A stretch of DNA of 64,000 bases, taken from contig NZ_JAPNLM010000001.1 of the NCBI RefSeq assembly GCF_026627255.1, positions 186,001 to 250,000 of the forward strand. Direction: 5' to 3'. Both the position numbers and the translations under genes were made by a program. How positions within the stretch are numbered: the stretch's first letter is position 1; each line of letters begins with the position of its first letter. Shown piece after piece: positions 8,387 to 17,803 of the stretch. The notes under the pieces were generated by a model, which saw only the letters and a program-made list of their open reading frames with translations, made no database searches and was not told the DNA's origin. Source of the stretch: Streptomyces antarcticus (GTDB lineage Bacteria; Actinomycetota; Actinomycetes; Streptomycetales; Streptomycetaceae).

Positions 8387-8964
8387 CGGAGTTCGGGGTC
8401 CTCGGTTCGGTCTGCGGATGTCGGCTGTCGCGTGCGCCACCCTGGCGCCAACCCTTGAAGAGGCAAGGCTAAACATCTAAATCCCCCGCCGAACCGGGAA
8501 GTAATGGCCACGGCTGTGTGAGTTTGCTCACCCGTGAGCCGACATAGTAGGCATAACGGGCAGTCAATTGCGGCTAACAAAGCGGACATTGCGCCACTGA
8601 ATGCGCCATTCCGCTCCTGATCATCGCGACTGGGACACCTTGCCAGCCTTGGTGTTTGGTTGGCGTAAGTCCGGTTCATCCCGAAAGCAGCCCCACATCG
8701 CGTAGCCCGCCTGTCACGTGCCGTCACCGACCCCCCGGGCCGACACACGCACCTTGTTGGAGATCCTCCACTGTGCTGGAATTCGCGGGACCGCCGCGGA
8801 AACAGTCGGCGCGCAGGTGGCGCGACCCAGCGCCGAGCGCGGTGGCAAGGAGAGGGAAACGCGCCGGTCACCGACGACCACACATGGGGCCGTTAGTGCC
8901 CCACGACTCGACACCGTCCCGCCGTTCACCCGGTAGGGCGCCTGGTCCAGAGGTTGCGACGCTA
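8387..8964. other. 578-bp intergenic region upstream of cvnA1
   Basis: No convincing gene on either strand. The part from about 8470 to 8640 is AT-richer than its surroundings and is likely to carry divergent promoters for the 61-residue gene and the cvn1 operon. The part nearer cvnA1 holds the motif listed at 8773-8784. A 166-codon minus-strand open frame (8383-8883) was judged a shadow. Confidence 0.5.
8773..8784 (+). promoter_or_regulatory. 12-bp motif shared by both cvnA upstream regions
   Basis: GTGCTGGAATTC occurs here, 181 nt before the cvnA1 start, and again exactly at 14528-14539, 42 nt before the cvnA2 start. Both are followed within 20-30 nt by an ACCGCGG- or CCGCGG-like string. 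It could be a promoter element or a regulator site common to both conservons. Confidence 0.4.
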
Positions 8965-11900
8965 GTGCAGGGACGATTCAAGAGGGATGGCAAGGGGTCT
9001 CCCCAGGCCCGCCAAGGCCGTGGGGACGCTGCCGCGGAGCAGGAGCCCCGCGGCGGGACCGACCGCGGCTCCTCGCCCCAGCACGCCCAGAACCGCGGGC
9101 CGGCTGTCGAAGGCGCGAGCCCCGACGCCTCCACCGCGGTCAAGGCGAAGGGTCGCGGGAAGCCCGGCAAGGGCAAGGCGGCCGTAAAGGCAGCGCCGGC
9201 GACGCAGGACGTGGCGATACCGAAGGCCCCCAGCGGGCCCGGCTCTCGCCTCGCCATGCAGAACTGGCGCATCAGCACGCGACTGGTGTCGCTGCTGACC
9301 CTTCCCGTCGTCGCGGCCACCACGCTCGGCGGCTTCCGCATCAACGACTCGATGAACGACATCGCCCAGCTGGAGCACATGCAGCTGCTGACGACCATGA
9401 CCCGGCAGGCCACCAACCTGGCCGCCATGCTCCAGGAGGAGCGGGACATGTCGGCGGGTCCGATGTCGATCACCAAGAACGGCAAGAGCAACAGCATCGT
9501 CGACGGTGTCCGGGAGCAGACCGACACCGCTGCCATGGCCTTCGCCTCCGCGACCGACAAGGTCGACAGCGCGGAGGACAAGGACGAGACGCTCAAGTCG
9601 ATCCGCAACAACATCCTCCAGATCGGCCGCCAGCTCACCGGCATCGAGGACATCCGCAAGAAGGCCTACGCCAACGGCGCCCAGCAGACCATCACCGAGT
9701 ACAACGCGCTGATCGTCTCGCTGCTGTCGCTGTCCCAGGACATGGCGCAGGCCACCTCGAACCCCGAGATGATCAAGCGCACGCGCGCCCTGGCGGCGTT
9801 CTCCTCCGCCAAGGAGTACGCCTCCATCCAGCGCGCGGTCATCGCCGCCTCGCTCCCCGACAGCGGTGAGCGGCAGGGCAGCCTGGGCGAGAACGACCGT
9901 CTGTACGCACTCTCCGCCCTCCGCGGCGAGAGCCAGGCGAAGAAGACCTTCGAGCTCGTCTACCAGGGCAAGCCCGAAGAGCTCCTCGCCGCGCTCGGCG
10001 ACGGCAACCAGGAGATCGGCAAGGCCGACCACTTCACCCGCCGCGTCCTGAGCACCGAGGGGCAGTTCGCCAAGGAGCAGCAGTACCGGTCCTGGATGGA
10101 CTGGTACGACGCCGACGGCGTCAAGCTCCAGGCCATGAAGGTCATCGAGCTCACCCTGCTCGAGGACATGGAGGAGAAGGCCCGAGAGCTCAAGAACGAG
10201 TCCCAGCAGGACGCCATCCTCAACGGTGCGCTGATCCTCCTCGTCCTCGGTGTCTCCCTCGTCGGCGCCTTCGTCATGGCCCGGTCGATGATCCGCTCGC
10301 TGCGCCGCCTCCAGGACACCGCGACGCGCGTCGCCCAGGACCGCCTGCCCGAGCTCGTCAAGCAGCTCTCCGAGTCCGACCCGCAGGACGTCGACACCTC
10401 CGTGGAGTCGGTCGGCCTGCACACCCGCGACGAGATCGGCCAGGTCGCCGCGGCCTTCGACGACGTGCACCGCGAGGCCGTCCGCCTCGCCGCCGAGCAG
10501 GCCCTCCTCCGGGGCAACGTCAACGCGATGTTCACCAACCTCTCGCGCCGCTCCCAGGGCCTCATCCAGCGTCAGCTCTCGCTCATCTCCGAGCTGGAGT
10601 CGCGCGAGGCCGACCCGGACCAGCTGTCCTCGCTCTTCAAGCTCGACCACCTCGCGACCCGCATGCGCCGTAACGGCGAGAACCTCCTCGTCCTCGCGGG
10701 CGAGGAGCCGGGCCGCCGGTGGACCCGCCCCGTCCCGCTCGTCGACGTGCTCCGCGCCGCCGCGTCCGAGGTGGAGCAGTACGAGCGCATCGAGCTCACG
10801 TCAGTGCCGGGCACCGATGTCGCCGGCCGCGTCGTCAACGACCTCGTGCACCTGCTCGCCGAGCTGCTGGAGAACGCCACCTCGTTCTCCTCCCCGCAGA
10901 CCAAGGTCAAGGTCACCGGCCACGCGCTGCCGGACGGCCGCGTGCTCGTCGAGATCCACGACACCGGCATCGGCCTGTCCCCCGAGGACCTCGCCGCGAT
11001 CAACGAGCGGCTCGCCGCCCCGCCGATCGTGGACGTCTCCGTCTCCCGCCGCATGGGCCTGTTCGTGGTCGGCCGCCTGTCCCTGCGACACGGCATCCGC
11101 ATCCAGCTGCGCCCCTCCGACTCGGGCGGTACGACGGCCCTCGTCATGCTGCCGGTGGACGTCGCCCAGGGCGGCAAGAAGCCGGCTCCGATGCCGAACC
11201 AGGGCGGCCCCGGCGGCGCCCCGGGCGGCTCCGGCGCACAGGCTTCCGTGCCCGGCGGCGCCCGTCCCCCCGTGGGTACGGCGCCCCAGCGCGGCCAGGT
11301 CTCCGGAGCCGGCCAGCGCGCCGCCCTCCCGGGGCGCGAGGGTGCGGGCCAGCAGCGGCCGCAGGGCCAGCAGTCCCCGCAGGGTGGTCTCCCGCAGCAG
11401 GGCGGTCCCGGTGCGCCGGGCGGCCGTCCGCAGTCCGGGCCGACCACCACCGGCCAGGGCCAGGGCGCCTTCGGCCAGGGTCAGGGCGCCTTCGGATCCG
11501 GTGCCCCGCTGCCGGGCCGCGGCGCGGCGGCCGGTTTCCCCGGCGGTCCCGCGGGCGGCTTCGCCGGCGGCGGCCTCTCGGGCGGCCCGCAGGCGCGTCC
11601 GGTGTCCCCGTCCCCGGCCTCCGGCGGTCCCGCCGGGTTCCCCCAGGGCAACGGCTTCCAGCGGCCCCAGCCGCAGCAGCAGCCCCAGCAGCCCGCCGCT
11701 CCGGCTTCGCGCGGCCCCCGGCCGCAGCTGCCGCCGCGCGGCGGTGCCCCGCGTCCGGAGCTTCCCGGTCCGCAGACCACCAGCTGGGGCGCCGACCAGG
11801 CGCGCGGCCACGACGAGCTGTCGGGCCCCGGCTCGACCTCCGAGTTCCCCCGCCCGGACTTCAACGCCCCGATGCCCCAGGGCGACGGCCTGAACAGCAC

Positions 11901-12756
11901 CACGGGACAGTTCGAGCGCCCGGACGTACGCGGTCCCCTGGACCCGTCCTCCACCGGCCAGTTCGAGCGCCCGGAGCTGCGCGGACCCGCGGACCCGTCT
12001 TCCACCGGCCAGTTCGAGCGCCCGGGGTACCAGCCCCAGCGGCCGGGCGGTCCCGGTGTCGGCGGCTTCGCCCCCCAGGCCCCGCAGCCCCAGGCCCCGC
12101 AGCAGCCCCAGCCGCAGCAGTACCAGCAACCGCAGTCTCCGCAGCCCGGCGCGGACTACGCGCCCGTACCGCCCCGGCGTCCGGAGGCTCCCGGCCTGCC
12201 GCCGGTCCCCCGGCCCGAGGCGCTGCCGCCGGCGCCCGGCGCCCGGGAGGCGCGCAGCCCGATCTTCGACACGCTGGAGTCGAACTGGTTCCGCGAGGAG
12301 GGGCAGCAGCCCCCCGCGCAGGGGCCGGGCGTACCCCAGCAGCCGCAGCAGTCCGCCCCGGCGCCCGCTCCGCAGCAGCAGCTGCCGCAGCGCGGCCAGG
12401 AGCAGGCGGCCGAGCCCGCCGCGGCGGCCACCGGCGCGATGCCGACGGTCAGCTGGCGCTCCTCGCCGAACGACGAGCTGATGCGGCAGGCCGAGCGCGT
12501 GCGCCAGCCCGCCGCCGGCGGCATCACCACCTCGGGGCTGCCCCGCCGGGTCCCGCGGGCGAACCTCGTGGCCGGCACGGCGCAGCAGCAGCAGGCGGAG
12601 GAGCAGACCGGCCCGCAGGTCTCCCGGTCCCCGGACGACGTCCGGGGCCGTCTGACCAACCTGCGACGCGGTATCCAGCAGGGCCGTCAAGCCGGCACGA
12701 GCGGTCCGGCGACCGGCAGTTACCACATCGACCCCACTTATCAGCAGGAGCGTTAG
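8965..12756 (+). CDS. cvnA1: Conservon sensor kinase-like protein CvnA (first conservon)
   Basis: Membrane sensor of 1263 residues. A short positively charged N-terminus is followed by TM1 (about residues 105-125, RLVSLLTLPVVAATTLGGF), an extracellular nitrate/nitrite-sensing-type domain, TM2 (about 417-440), a HAMP linker, an H-box-like LDHLATRMRRNGENLL and an HATPase_c domain (about 620-732; N-box LAELLENATSFSS, G1 DTGIGL). Residues 735 to the end are Pro/Gln/Gly-rich with three TGQFERP repeats and close with GLPRRVPRANLV and a VRGRLTNLRRG tail. In Streptomyces CvnA forms a complex with CvnB, C and D at the membrane. I chose the GTG at 8965 (QGRFKRDG start, AGAGG upstream); the frame is open 103 codons further. 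Confidence 0.9.
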   Translation: MQGRFKRDGKGSPQARQGRGDAAAEQEPRGGTDRGSSPQHAQNRGPAVEGASPDASTAVKAKGRGKPGKGKAAVKAAPATQDVAIPKAPSGPGSRLAMQNWRISTRLVSLLTLPVVAATTLGGFRINDSMNDIAQLEHMQLLTTMTRQATNLAAMLQEERDMSAGPMSITKNGKSNSIVDGVREQTDTAAMAFASATDKVDSAEDKDETLKSIRNNILQIGRQLTGIEDIRKKAYANGAQQTITEYNALIVSLLSLSQDMAQATSNPEMIKRTRALAAFSSAKEYASIQRAVIAASLPDSGERQGSLGENDRLYALSALRGESQAKKTFELVYQGKPEELLAALGDGNQEIGKADHFTRRVLSTEGQFAKEQQYRSWMDWYDADGVKLQAMKVIELTLLEDMEEKARELKNESQQDAILNGALILLVLGVSLVGAFVMARSMIRSLRRLQDTATRVAQDRLPELVKQLSESDPQDVDTSVESVGLHTRDEIGQVAAAFDDVHREAVRLAAEQALLRGNVNAMFTNLSRRSQGLIQRQLSLISELESREADPDQLSSLFKLDHLATRMRRNGENLLVLAGEEPGRRWTRPVPLVDVLRAAASEVEQYERIELTSVPGTDVAGRVVNDLVHLLAELLENATSFSSPQTKVKVTGHALPDGRVLVEIHDTGIGLSPEDLAAINERLAAPPIVDVSVSRRMGLFVVGRLSLRHGIRIQLRPSDSGGTTALVMLPVDVAQGGKKPAPMPNQGGPGGAPGGSGAQASVPGGARPPVGTAPQRGQVSGAGQRAALPGREGAGQQRPQGQQSPQGGLPQQGGPGAPGGRPQSGPTTTGQGQGAFGQGQGAFGSGAPLPGRGAAAGFPGGPAGGFAGGGLSGGPQARPVSPSPASGGPAGFPQGNGFQRPQPQQQPQQPAAPASRGPRPQLPPRGGAPRPELPGPQTTSWGADQARGHDELSGPGSTSEFPRPDFNAPMPQGDGLNSTTGQFERPDVRGPLDPSSTGQFERPELRGPADPSSTGQFERPGYQPQRPGGPGVGGFAPQAPQPQAPQQPQPQQYQQPQSPQPGADYAPVPPRRPEAPGLPPVPRPEALPPAPGAREARSPIFDTLESNWFREEGQQPPAQGPGVPQQPQQSAPAPAPQQQLPQRGQEQAAEPAAAATGAMPTVSWRSSPNDELMRQAERVRQPAAGGITTSGLPRRVPRANLVAGTAQQQQAEEQTGPQVSRSPDDVRGRLTNLRRGIQQGRQAGTSGPATGSYHIDPTYQQER

Positions 12757-13179
12757 TTGAGTTCGATGAGCCAGGCGGCACAGAACCTGAACTGGTTGAT
12801 CACCAACTTCGTGGACAACACCCCCGGGGTGTCCCACACCGTGGTGGTCTCCGCCGACGGACTCCTTCTGGCCATGTCCGAAGGATTCCCGCGCGACCGC
12901 GCCGACCAGCTGTCGGCCGTGGCATCCGGTCTGACCTCCCTCACCGCCGGCGCCTCCCGGATCTTCGAGGGCGGCGCCGTCAACCAGACCGTGGTCGAGA
13001 TGGACCGGGGATTCCTCTTCCTCATGTCCGTCTCGGACGGATCCTCACTGGCCGTCCTGGCGCACCCCGAGTGCGACATCGGCCTCGTCGGCTACGAAAT
13101 GGCCCTCCTCGTGGACCGTGCGGGCAGTGTCCTCACCCCGGACCTGCGCGCCGAGCTCCAGGGAAGCCTGCTCATCTGA
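12757..13179 (+). CDS. cvnB1: Roadblock/LC7 protein CvnB (first conservon)
   Basis: 140-residue Roadblock/LC7-domain protein (QAAQNLNWLITNFVDNTPGV, SHTVVVSADGLLLAMSEGF), the family that acts as GTPase-activating or scaffold partner of small Ras-like GTPases, here CvnD. The start is the TTG at 12757 directly after the cvnA1 stop codon, six nt from AGGAG; the ATG at 12766 is the alternative. The protein differs from CvnB2 at only a few positions (Glu/Asp in MSEGF/MSDGF, last residue Ile/Asn, one N-terminal residue). A 134-nt stretch (12955-13088) is identical in both genes, suggesting gene conversion. Confidence 0.93.
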   Translation: MSSMSQAAQNLNWLITNFVDNTPGVSHTVVVSADGLLLAMSEGFPRDRADQLSAVASGLTSLTAGASRIFEGGAVNQTVVEMDRGFLFLMSVSDGSSLAVLAHPECDIGLVGYEMALLVDRAGSVLTPDLRAELQGSLLI

Positions 13180-13187
13180 CCTCTCCC

Positions 13188-13218
13188 CTCCCGGCCGGAC
13201 GGTACTTCCGGCCGGGAG
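13188..13218 (+). terminator. Hairpin between cvnB1 and cvnC1
   Basis: An 11-bp perfect stem (CTCCCGGCCGG / CCGGCCGGGAG) with a 9-nt loop, in a 151-bp gap. It may attenuate or stabilise the operon mRNA; the second conservon has a different hairpin at the same place. Confidence 0.4.
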
Positions 13219-13330
13219 ACCGGGGCCCGCGCCCCGGAACCCAGTACCCCCGACAGGCCGTCATACCGTCCCCCCACCGGCCGCCCCGTCAGACGGCACG
13301 CTGACCACTGCTGTCCAGCCCGGAGGATCA

Positions 13331-13723
13331 ATGACCCCGCCCCCCGCCTATCCCGATGCGTACGGAGATTCGTACTCGGAAGGCGACCAGCCGCTGGTGC
13401 GTCCGTACGCGATGACCGGCGGCCGGACCCGGCCCCGCTACCAGCTCGCCATAGAGGCGCTGGTCAGCACCACCGCCGATCCGATGCACCTCTCCGGCCT
13501 GCTCCCCGAGCACCAGCGCATCTGCACCCTGTGCCGAGAGGTCAAGTCGGTCGCGGAGGTCTCTGCACTGCTGTCGATGCCGCTCGGTGTCGCCCGGATC
13601 CTCGTCGCCGACCTGGCGGAGGCCGGAATGGTGGCCATCCACCAGCCGGGCAACGGAGAGGCCGGCGGCACGCCGGACGTGACTTTGCTCGAAAGGGTGC
13701 TCAGTGGACTTCGCAAGCTCTAG
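13331..13723 (+). CDS. cvnC1: DUF742 protein CvnC (first conservon)
   Basis: 130-residue DUF742 protein, the winged-helix-like third component of conservons. The conserved core VRPYAMTGGRTRPRYQLAIE is followed by LLPEHQRICTLCREVKSVAE and ends GLRKL. Its biochemical role is not settled; in complexes it associates with CvnA, B and D. The start ATG at 13331 has a strong GGAGGATCA site; the frame is open upstream over the B-C gap without coding character. Its last 20 nt overlap cvnD1, a sign of translational coupling. Confidence 0.92.
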   Translation: MTPPPAYPDAYGDSYSEGDQPLVRPYAMTGGRTRPRYQLAIEALVSTTADPMHLSGLLPEHQRICTLCREVKSVAEVSALLSMPLGVARILVADLAEAGMVAIHQPGNGEAGGTPDVTLLERVLSGLRKL

Positions 13724-14278
13724 CGGCGGAGCGGCTCCTCGCTCCACCACCTCCGCGAAGATCGTGGTGGCGGGCGGCTTCGGCGTGGGCAAGACCACGT
13801 TCGTCGGCGCGGTCTCCGAGATCAACCCGCTGCGCACCGAAGCCGTCATGACCAGCGCGAGCGCCGGAATCGACGACCTCACCCACACCGGTGACAAGAC
13901 GACCACCACGGTCGCCATGGACTTCGGCCGCATCACCCTCGACCAGGACCTGATCCTGTACCTCTTCGGTACACCGGGCCAGGACCGCTTCTGGTTCATG
14001 TGGGACGACCTCGTCCGCGGCGCCATCGGCGCCATCGTCCTCGTCGACACCCGCCGCCTCGCCGACTGCTTCCCCGCCGTCGACTACTTCGAGAACAGCG
14101 GCCTGCCCTTCGTCATCGCGCTCAACGGCTTCGAGGGACACCAGCCCTACACCCCCGAAGAAGTCCGCGAAGCCCTCCAGATCGGCCCCGACGCCCCGAT
14201 CATCACCACCGACGCCCGCCACCGCGCGGACGCCAAGAGCGCACTCATCACCCTCGTCGAGCACGCCCTCATGGCACG
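13686..14278 (+). repeat. 593-nt direct repeat, copy 1 (cvnC1 end plus cvnD1)
   Basis: Identical base for base to 18837-19429 (offset 5151). The identity begins five codons or so before the cvnD GTG start and ends eight nt before the stop codon region, where the copies diverge (GG-CTTAAA versus GC-CTGCGC). Confidence 0.97.
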
Positions 14279-14288
14279 GCTTAAATAG
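13704..14288 (+). CDS. cvnD1: Ras-like small GTPase CvnD (first conservon)
   Basis: 194-residue ATP/GTP-binding protein of the MglA/Ras-like type and output of the conservon. The P-loop is GGFGVGKT at residues 24-31, and the switch II region is LFGTPGQDRF. The usual NKxD base-recognition motif is replaced by LNGFE. It starts at a GTG inside cvnC1 (20-nt overlap). Except for the last residue (Lys versus Arg), the protein is identical to CvnD2, and 593 nt of DNA (13686-14278) are identical to 18837-19429, including all synonymous positions. Confidence 0.95.
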   Translation: MDFASSSGGAAPRSTTSAKIVVAGGFGVGKTTFVGAVSEINPLRTEAVMTSASAGIDDLTHTGDKTTTTVAMDFGRITLDQDLILYLFGTPGQDRFWFMWDDLVRGAIGAIVLVDTRRLADCFPAVDYFENSGLPFVIALNGFEGHQPYTPEEVREALQIGPDAPIITTDARHRADAKSALITLVEHALMARLK

Positions 14289-14309
14289 CACGGTTCAGGT
14301 CTCGCGCGG

Positions 14310-14347
14310 GAGGGGCGGGTTGTGTCGTGCGACACGGCCCGCCCCTC
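14310..14347 (+). terminator. Terminator of the first conservon
   Basis: A two-part stem: GAGGGGCGGG / CCCGCCCCTC outside and GTGTCG / CGACAC inside, 22 nt past the cvnD1 stop codon. Confidence 0.75.
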
Positions 14348-14527
14348 TCGTTCATAACGTTTCGACAGAGAATTGCCGCCGGTCGGGCACAGGGCGCGTT
14401 CGGTTGGTGCCGCTACGCTCACAACTTCCCCCATTTTTGCCGCCGGAAGCTCTTTATGTCCGATTTATGTGGGGCATAAGGCTCTAGGAATGGCCGATTT
14501 CAACTGTTTGGAACACGGCCGTTAACC

Positions 14528-14539
14528 GTGCTGGAATTC
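14528..14539 (+). promoter_or_regulatory. Second copy of the 12-bp cvnA upstream motif
   Basis: GTGCTGGAATTC, identical to 8773-8784, in the 292-bp gap between cvnD1 and cvnA2. Its distance to the cvnA2 start (42 nt) fits a promoter-proximal element. Confidence 0.4.
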
Positions 14540-14580
14540 AACGAACCAGCTAGTAGCACCGCGGAGAGGTTGTTGGTCGA

Positions 14581-17500
14581 GTGAGGCGAAGCAACGCAAG
14601 CCCCGCGGATGAACCCGCGCGCGGCAACTTCACCCCGCCGCCGAGAGCGGCCCTGTCGCCCGTCGACGCGTCCGTGGAGCCACCGGCCGGCAGCGGCAGC
14701 ACCAGCAGGTTCGCGCCCCGCAACTGGCGCGTGCCGACCCGCCTGAACGCCATCCTGCTCGTACCCGCGCTCGTCGGGCTGGTCATGGGCGGCTTCCAGG
14801 TGAAGGGCTCCGTGGACACCTGGAACGAAGCCCAGGACGCCGAGCGGATAGCCAGGGTCGTCCAGGCCTCCTCCGAGTACAGCCAGGCGCTGCTGAACGA
14901 GCGCGACCTCACGGCCGAGCCGCTCCTGAGCGGCGACACCAAGAGCGAGACGGTCACCAAGGCGTACGCGGCGACCACCGCGGCCAAGGCCAAGTTCGAC
15001 AAGGCCGTCCAGGACATGCCGAAGCAGCAGGGCCTGGAGCGCCGCCTGGAGCTCTTCCGTGGTGACGAGCCCAAGCTGGACGCGGTCCGCAAGTCTGCCT
15101 ACCAGGCGGCGATCGAGACCCCGAAGAAGAACCTCCCCAACGCGCCGGGCCCCATCCCCACCGAAGAGGGCTACGTCCTCGTCCAGCACTACCTGATGCA
15201 GTTCGCCAACGAGCTCGGCCTCGGCACCGGCAACGTGACCTCGTACGGCCGCATGGTCTACGCGATCCAGCTGGCCAAGGCGGCGAACTCGCTGCAGCGC
15301 GCGGTCGGCACCCACCTGCTGGTCCGCCCGAGCACCAACGAGGACGTCCGCAAGGCCCAGCTCGTCGCCTTCTCCTCCTACGCCTACCTCGAAGAGATCG
15401 CCATCGGCGAGTACGTCGCCGCGGGCACCGAGGCGGACACCAACCGCCTCAAAGAGATCATGGGCCAGAAGTCCGAGGAAGGCGCCGAGAAGCTCGCCGA
15501 GGCCAAGTCGGCCGCGGAGCAGGCCGGCACCGTCTTCAGGCCGCCGCCGGTGGTCAACGGCTCCGCGCTCACCGGCATGACCGAGGCCATCGCCAGCGGC
15601 GACAGCAAGGCCAAGCTGGCCCTGAACGGCACCACGCCCACCGCCTGGCAGTACGCCGCCACCGCCAAGTTCGACGGTTACGACCAGATCGAGAAGGAAT
15701 TCCTCGACAAGGCCGTCAAGGACGCCGGCGCGATCTCCGACGAGGCCCGCAACGACGCCATCACCAACGGCGCCATCGTGGTCCTGGCCCTGCTCGCCGC
15801 CTTCATCCTGGCGGGCCTCATGGCACGGCAGATGGGCCGCGCGATGCGCCGCCTGCGCGGCGCCGCCTTCGACATCGCCGAGCAGCGCCTGCCGATGCTC
15901 GTCGACCAGCTCTCGCGCACCGACCCGGGCAAGGTGGACACCCGTGTCCGGCCGATCCCCATCGACTCCCGGGACGAGATCGGCGAGGTCGCCCGCGCCT
16001 TCGACCAGGTCCACCGGGAAGCGGTACGGCTCGCGGCCGAGCAGGCGCTCCTGCGAGGGAACGTCAACGCGATCTTCACGAACCTCTCCATACGCAACCA
16101 GTCCCTGATCGAGGGCCAGCTGACCCTGATCACCGACCTGGAGAACAACGAGGCCGACCCGGACCAGCTGGAGAACCTCTTCCGCCTGGACCACCTGGCC
16201 ACCCGCATGCGCCGCAACGGCGAGAACCTCCTCATCCTCGCGGGTGAGGAGCCGGGCCGCCGCTGGGACCAGCCGGTCCCCCTCGTCGACGTCCTGCGCG
16301 CCGCCTCCTCCGAGGTGGAGCAGTACGAGCGCGTCGAGCTCTCCGGGGTCTCCGACGCCGAGATCCACGGCCAGGCCGTGACCGACCTCGTGCACCTGCT
16401 CGCCGAGCTGCTGGAGAACGCCACCACGTTCTCCTCCCCGCAGACCAAGGTCCGGGTCAACGCGACGCGTCTGCCCGACGGCCGCGTCATGATCGAGATC
16501 CACGACAAGGGCATCGGCCTCACCGCCGAGGACTTCGCCGACATCAACCACAAGCTGGCCAACCCGCCGACGGTGGACGCCGCGATCTCGCAGCGCATGG
16601 GCCTGTTCGTGGTCGGCCGGCTGGCGGACCGCCACAGCATCCGCGTCCAGCTGCGCCCCTCGGGCGAGGCGGCCGGCACCACGTCGCTGGTCATGCTCCC
16701 CGACGCGATCACCCATGGTGGCGGTGGCGAGGGCGTACCCAACGACGACTTCACGGTCTCCCAGATCATCCCGGAGCAGCAGGCCTCGCAGCCGCAGCAG
16801 GCCCTCCAGGCGCCCGCGCTGCGCACCGCGGCAGAACTCGGCTTCGACGACTCCCGGTACGACCAGCAGGGCGCGGAAGACCGCGACCTCGACCCGGTCG
16901 GCCGCTCCCTCGGGCGCGAGGAGCGCCGGGCCGCGCTGGAGGCCCAGGCCGGATACGGGCAGCCGGGTCAGCCGGAGCAGCAAGGGCAGCCGGGGTACCC
17001 CGGGCCCGAGTATCCGGAACCCCAGCCTGAACACGAGTACCAGCCGTACCAGGGCTACGAGCAGCAGCCCGAACAGGGCTACGAAGCCCCGTACGACCAG
17101 CAGGGCGCACAGCCCGGCTTCGACGCGTACCCGCAGCAGGGATACGGCTATCCGGAAGCCGGATTCCAGGACCAGCAGCAGGCCGCCCCGGCGTACGACG
17201 GCGGCTACGACGCCCAGTCCGGAGCGGTCGAGTGGCCCGGACAGAACACGTATCCGGCTGCCTACCAGCAGGATTACGGGACCGAATCGGAATCACCGTC
17301 CGGTGCCGAACAGGCCCCGGAACGCGTAGGCTTCGACCGTCCGGACACCACTGCCGACACCGGTCACAAGATGACCGGAGCGGGTCTGCCGCGACGCGGC
17401 AGCCAGCAGCAGTGGCAGCCGGCACAGAAGGAAGCGGAGTCCACCGGATCCCTCTTCGAGCAGCGGCCGCAGCGTCAGCAGCAGCCCGCCGAACCGGAGA

Positions 17501-17802
17501 AGGCCCCGGAGGAAACTGAAGGCACCGCGGCCTGGCGTTCGCGCAACGACGATCGCTGGCAGCAGGCCGGCAAGCTCCGTGAGCCGAAGGCGGGCGGGAT
17601 CACCCCGTCCGGTCTCCCTCGGCGGGTACCCAAGGCCAACCTGGTCGAGGGTGCGGCGGAGACGACCCCGCAGGGCGGCCCACAGGTCTCCCGCGCCCCG
17701 GAGGACGTCCGCGGCAGGTTGAGCAACCTGCGGCGCGGTGTCCAGCAGGGACGCAGCGCGGGTTCCGAGCAGTCAGGTAACAGCTATGACCAGGAGCGTT
17801 AG
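14581..17802 (+). CDS. cvnA2: Conservon sensor kinase-like protein CvnA (second conservon)
   Basis: 1073-residue membrane sensor with the same plan as cvnA1: TM1 about 54-74 (RLNAILLVPALVGLVMGGF), extracellular sensing domain, TM2 about 392-415, HAMP, an H-box-like LDHLATRMRRNGENLL, HATPase_c about 600-707 (LAELLENATTFSS, DKGIGL), and a Gln/Tyr/Pro-rich tail ending in GLPRRVPKANLV and VRGRLSNLRRG. The extracellular domain differs strongly from that of CvnA1, while the kinase-like core is well conserved, which suggests different inputs to nearly identical B and D partners. Starts at the GTG at 14581, with GAGAGG upstream. Confidence 0.92.
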   Translation: MRRSNASPADEPARGNFTPPPRAALSPVDASVEPPAGSGSTSRFAPRNWRVPTRLNAILLVPALVGLVMGGFQVKGSVDTWNEAQDAERIARVVQASSEYSQALLNERDLTAEPLLSGDTKSETVTKAYAATTAAKAKFDKAVQDMPKQQGLERRLELFRGDEPKLDAVRKSAYQAAIETPKKNLPNAPGPIPTEEGYVLVQHYLMQFANELGLGTGNVTSYGRMVYAIQLAKAANSLQRAVGTHLLVRPSTNEDVRKAQLVAFSSYAYLEEIAIGEYVAAGTEADTNRLKEIMGQKSEEGAEKLAEAKSAAEQAGTVFRPPPVVNGSALTGMTEAIASGDSKAKLALNGTTPTAWQYAATAKFDGYDQIEKEFLDKAVKDAGAISDEARNDAITNGAIVVLALLAAFILAGLMARQMGRAMRRLRGAAFDIAEQRLPMLVDQLSRTDPGKVDTRVRPIPIDSRDEIGEVARAFDQVHREAVRLAAEQALLRGNVNAIFTNLSIRNQSLIEGQLTLITDLENNEADPDQLENLFRLDHLATRMRRNGENLLILAGEEPGRRWDQPVPLVDVLRAASSEVEQYERVELSGVSDAEIHGQAVTDLVHLLAELLENATTFSSPQTKVRVNATRLPDGRVMIEIHDKGIGLTAEDFADINHKLANPPTVDAAISQRMGLFVVGRLADRHSIRVQLRPSGEAAGTTSLVMLPDAITHGGGGEGVPNDDFTVSQIIPEQQASQPQQALQAPALRTAAELGFDDSRYDQQGAEDRDLDPVGRSLGREERRAALEAQAGYGQPGQPEQQGQPGYPGPEYPEPQPEHEYQPYQGYEQQPEQGYEAPYDQQGAQPGFDAYPQQGYGYPEAGFQDQQQAAPAYDGGYDAQSGAVEWPGQNTYPAAYQQDYGTESESPSGAEQAPERVGFDRPDTTADTGHKMTGAGLPRRGSQQQWQPAQKEAESTGSLFEQRPQRQQQPAEPEKAPEETEGTAAWRSRNDDRWQQAGKLREPKAGGITPSGLPRRVPKANLVEGAAETTPQGGPQVSRAPEDVRGRLSNLRRGVQQGRSAGSEQSGNSYDQER

Positions 17803-17803
17803 T

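Noticed and set aside
8383..8883. 166-codon minus-strand frame upstream of cvnA1
   Set aside because: Covers AT-richer promoter sequence, has mixed composition rich in Cys and Arg, and no ribosome site.
10801..12837. 678-codon frame antisense to the cvnA1 tail
   Set aside because: Shadow of the Pro/Gln-rich tail; composition mirrors the repeats on the coding strand.
14500..17034. 844-codon open frame antisense to cvnA2
   Set aside because: A GC-rich shadow frame: Arg/Gly/Leu/Val-biased, no recognisable motif, fully opposite a well-supported kinase gene.
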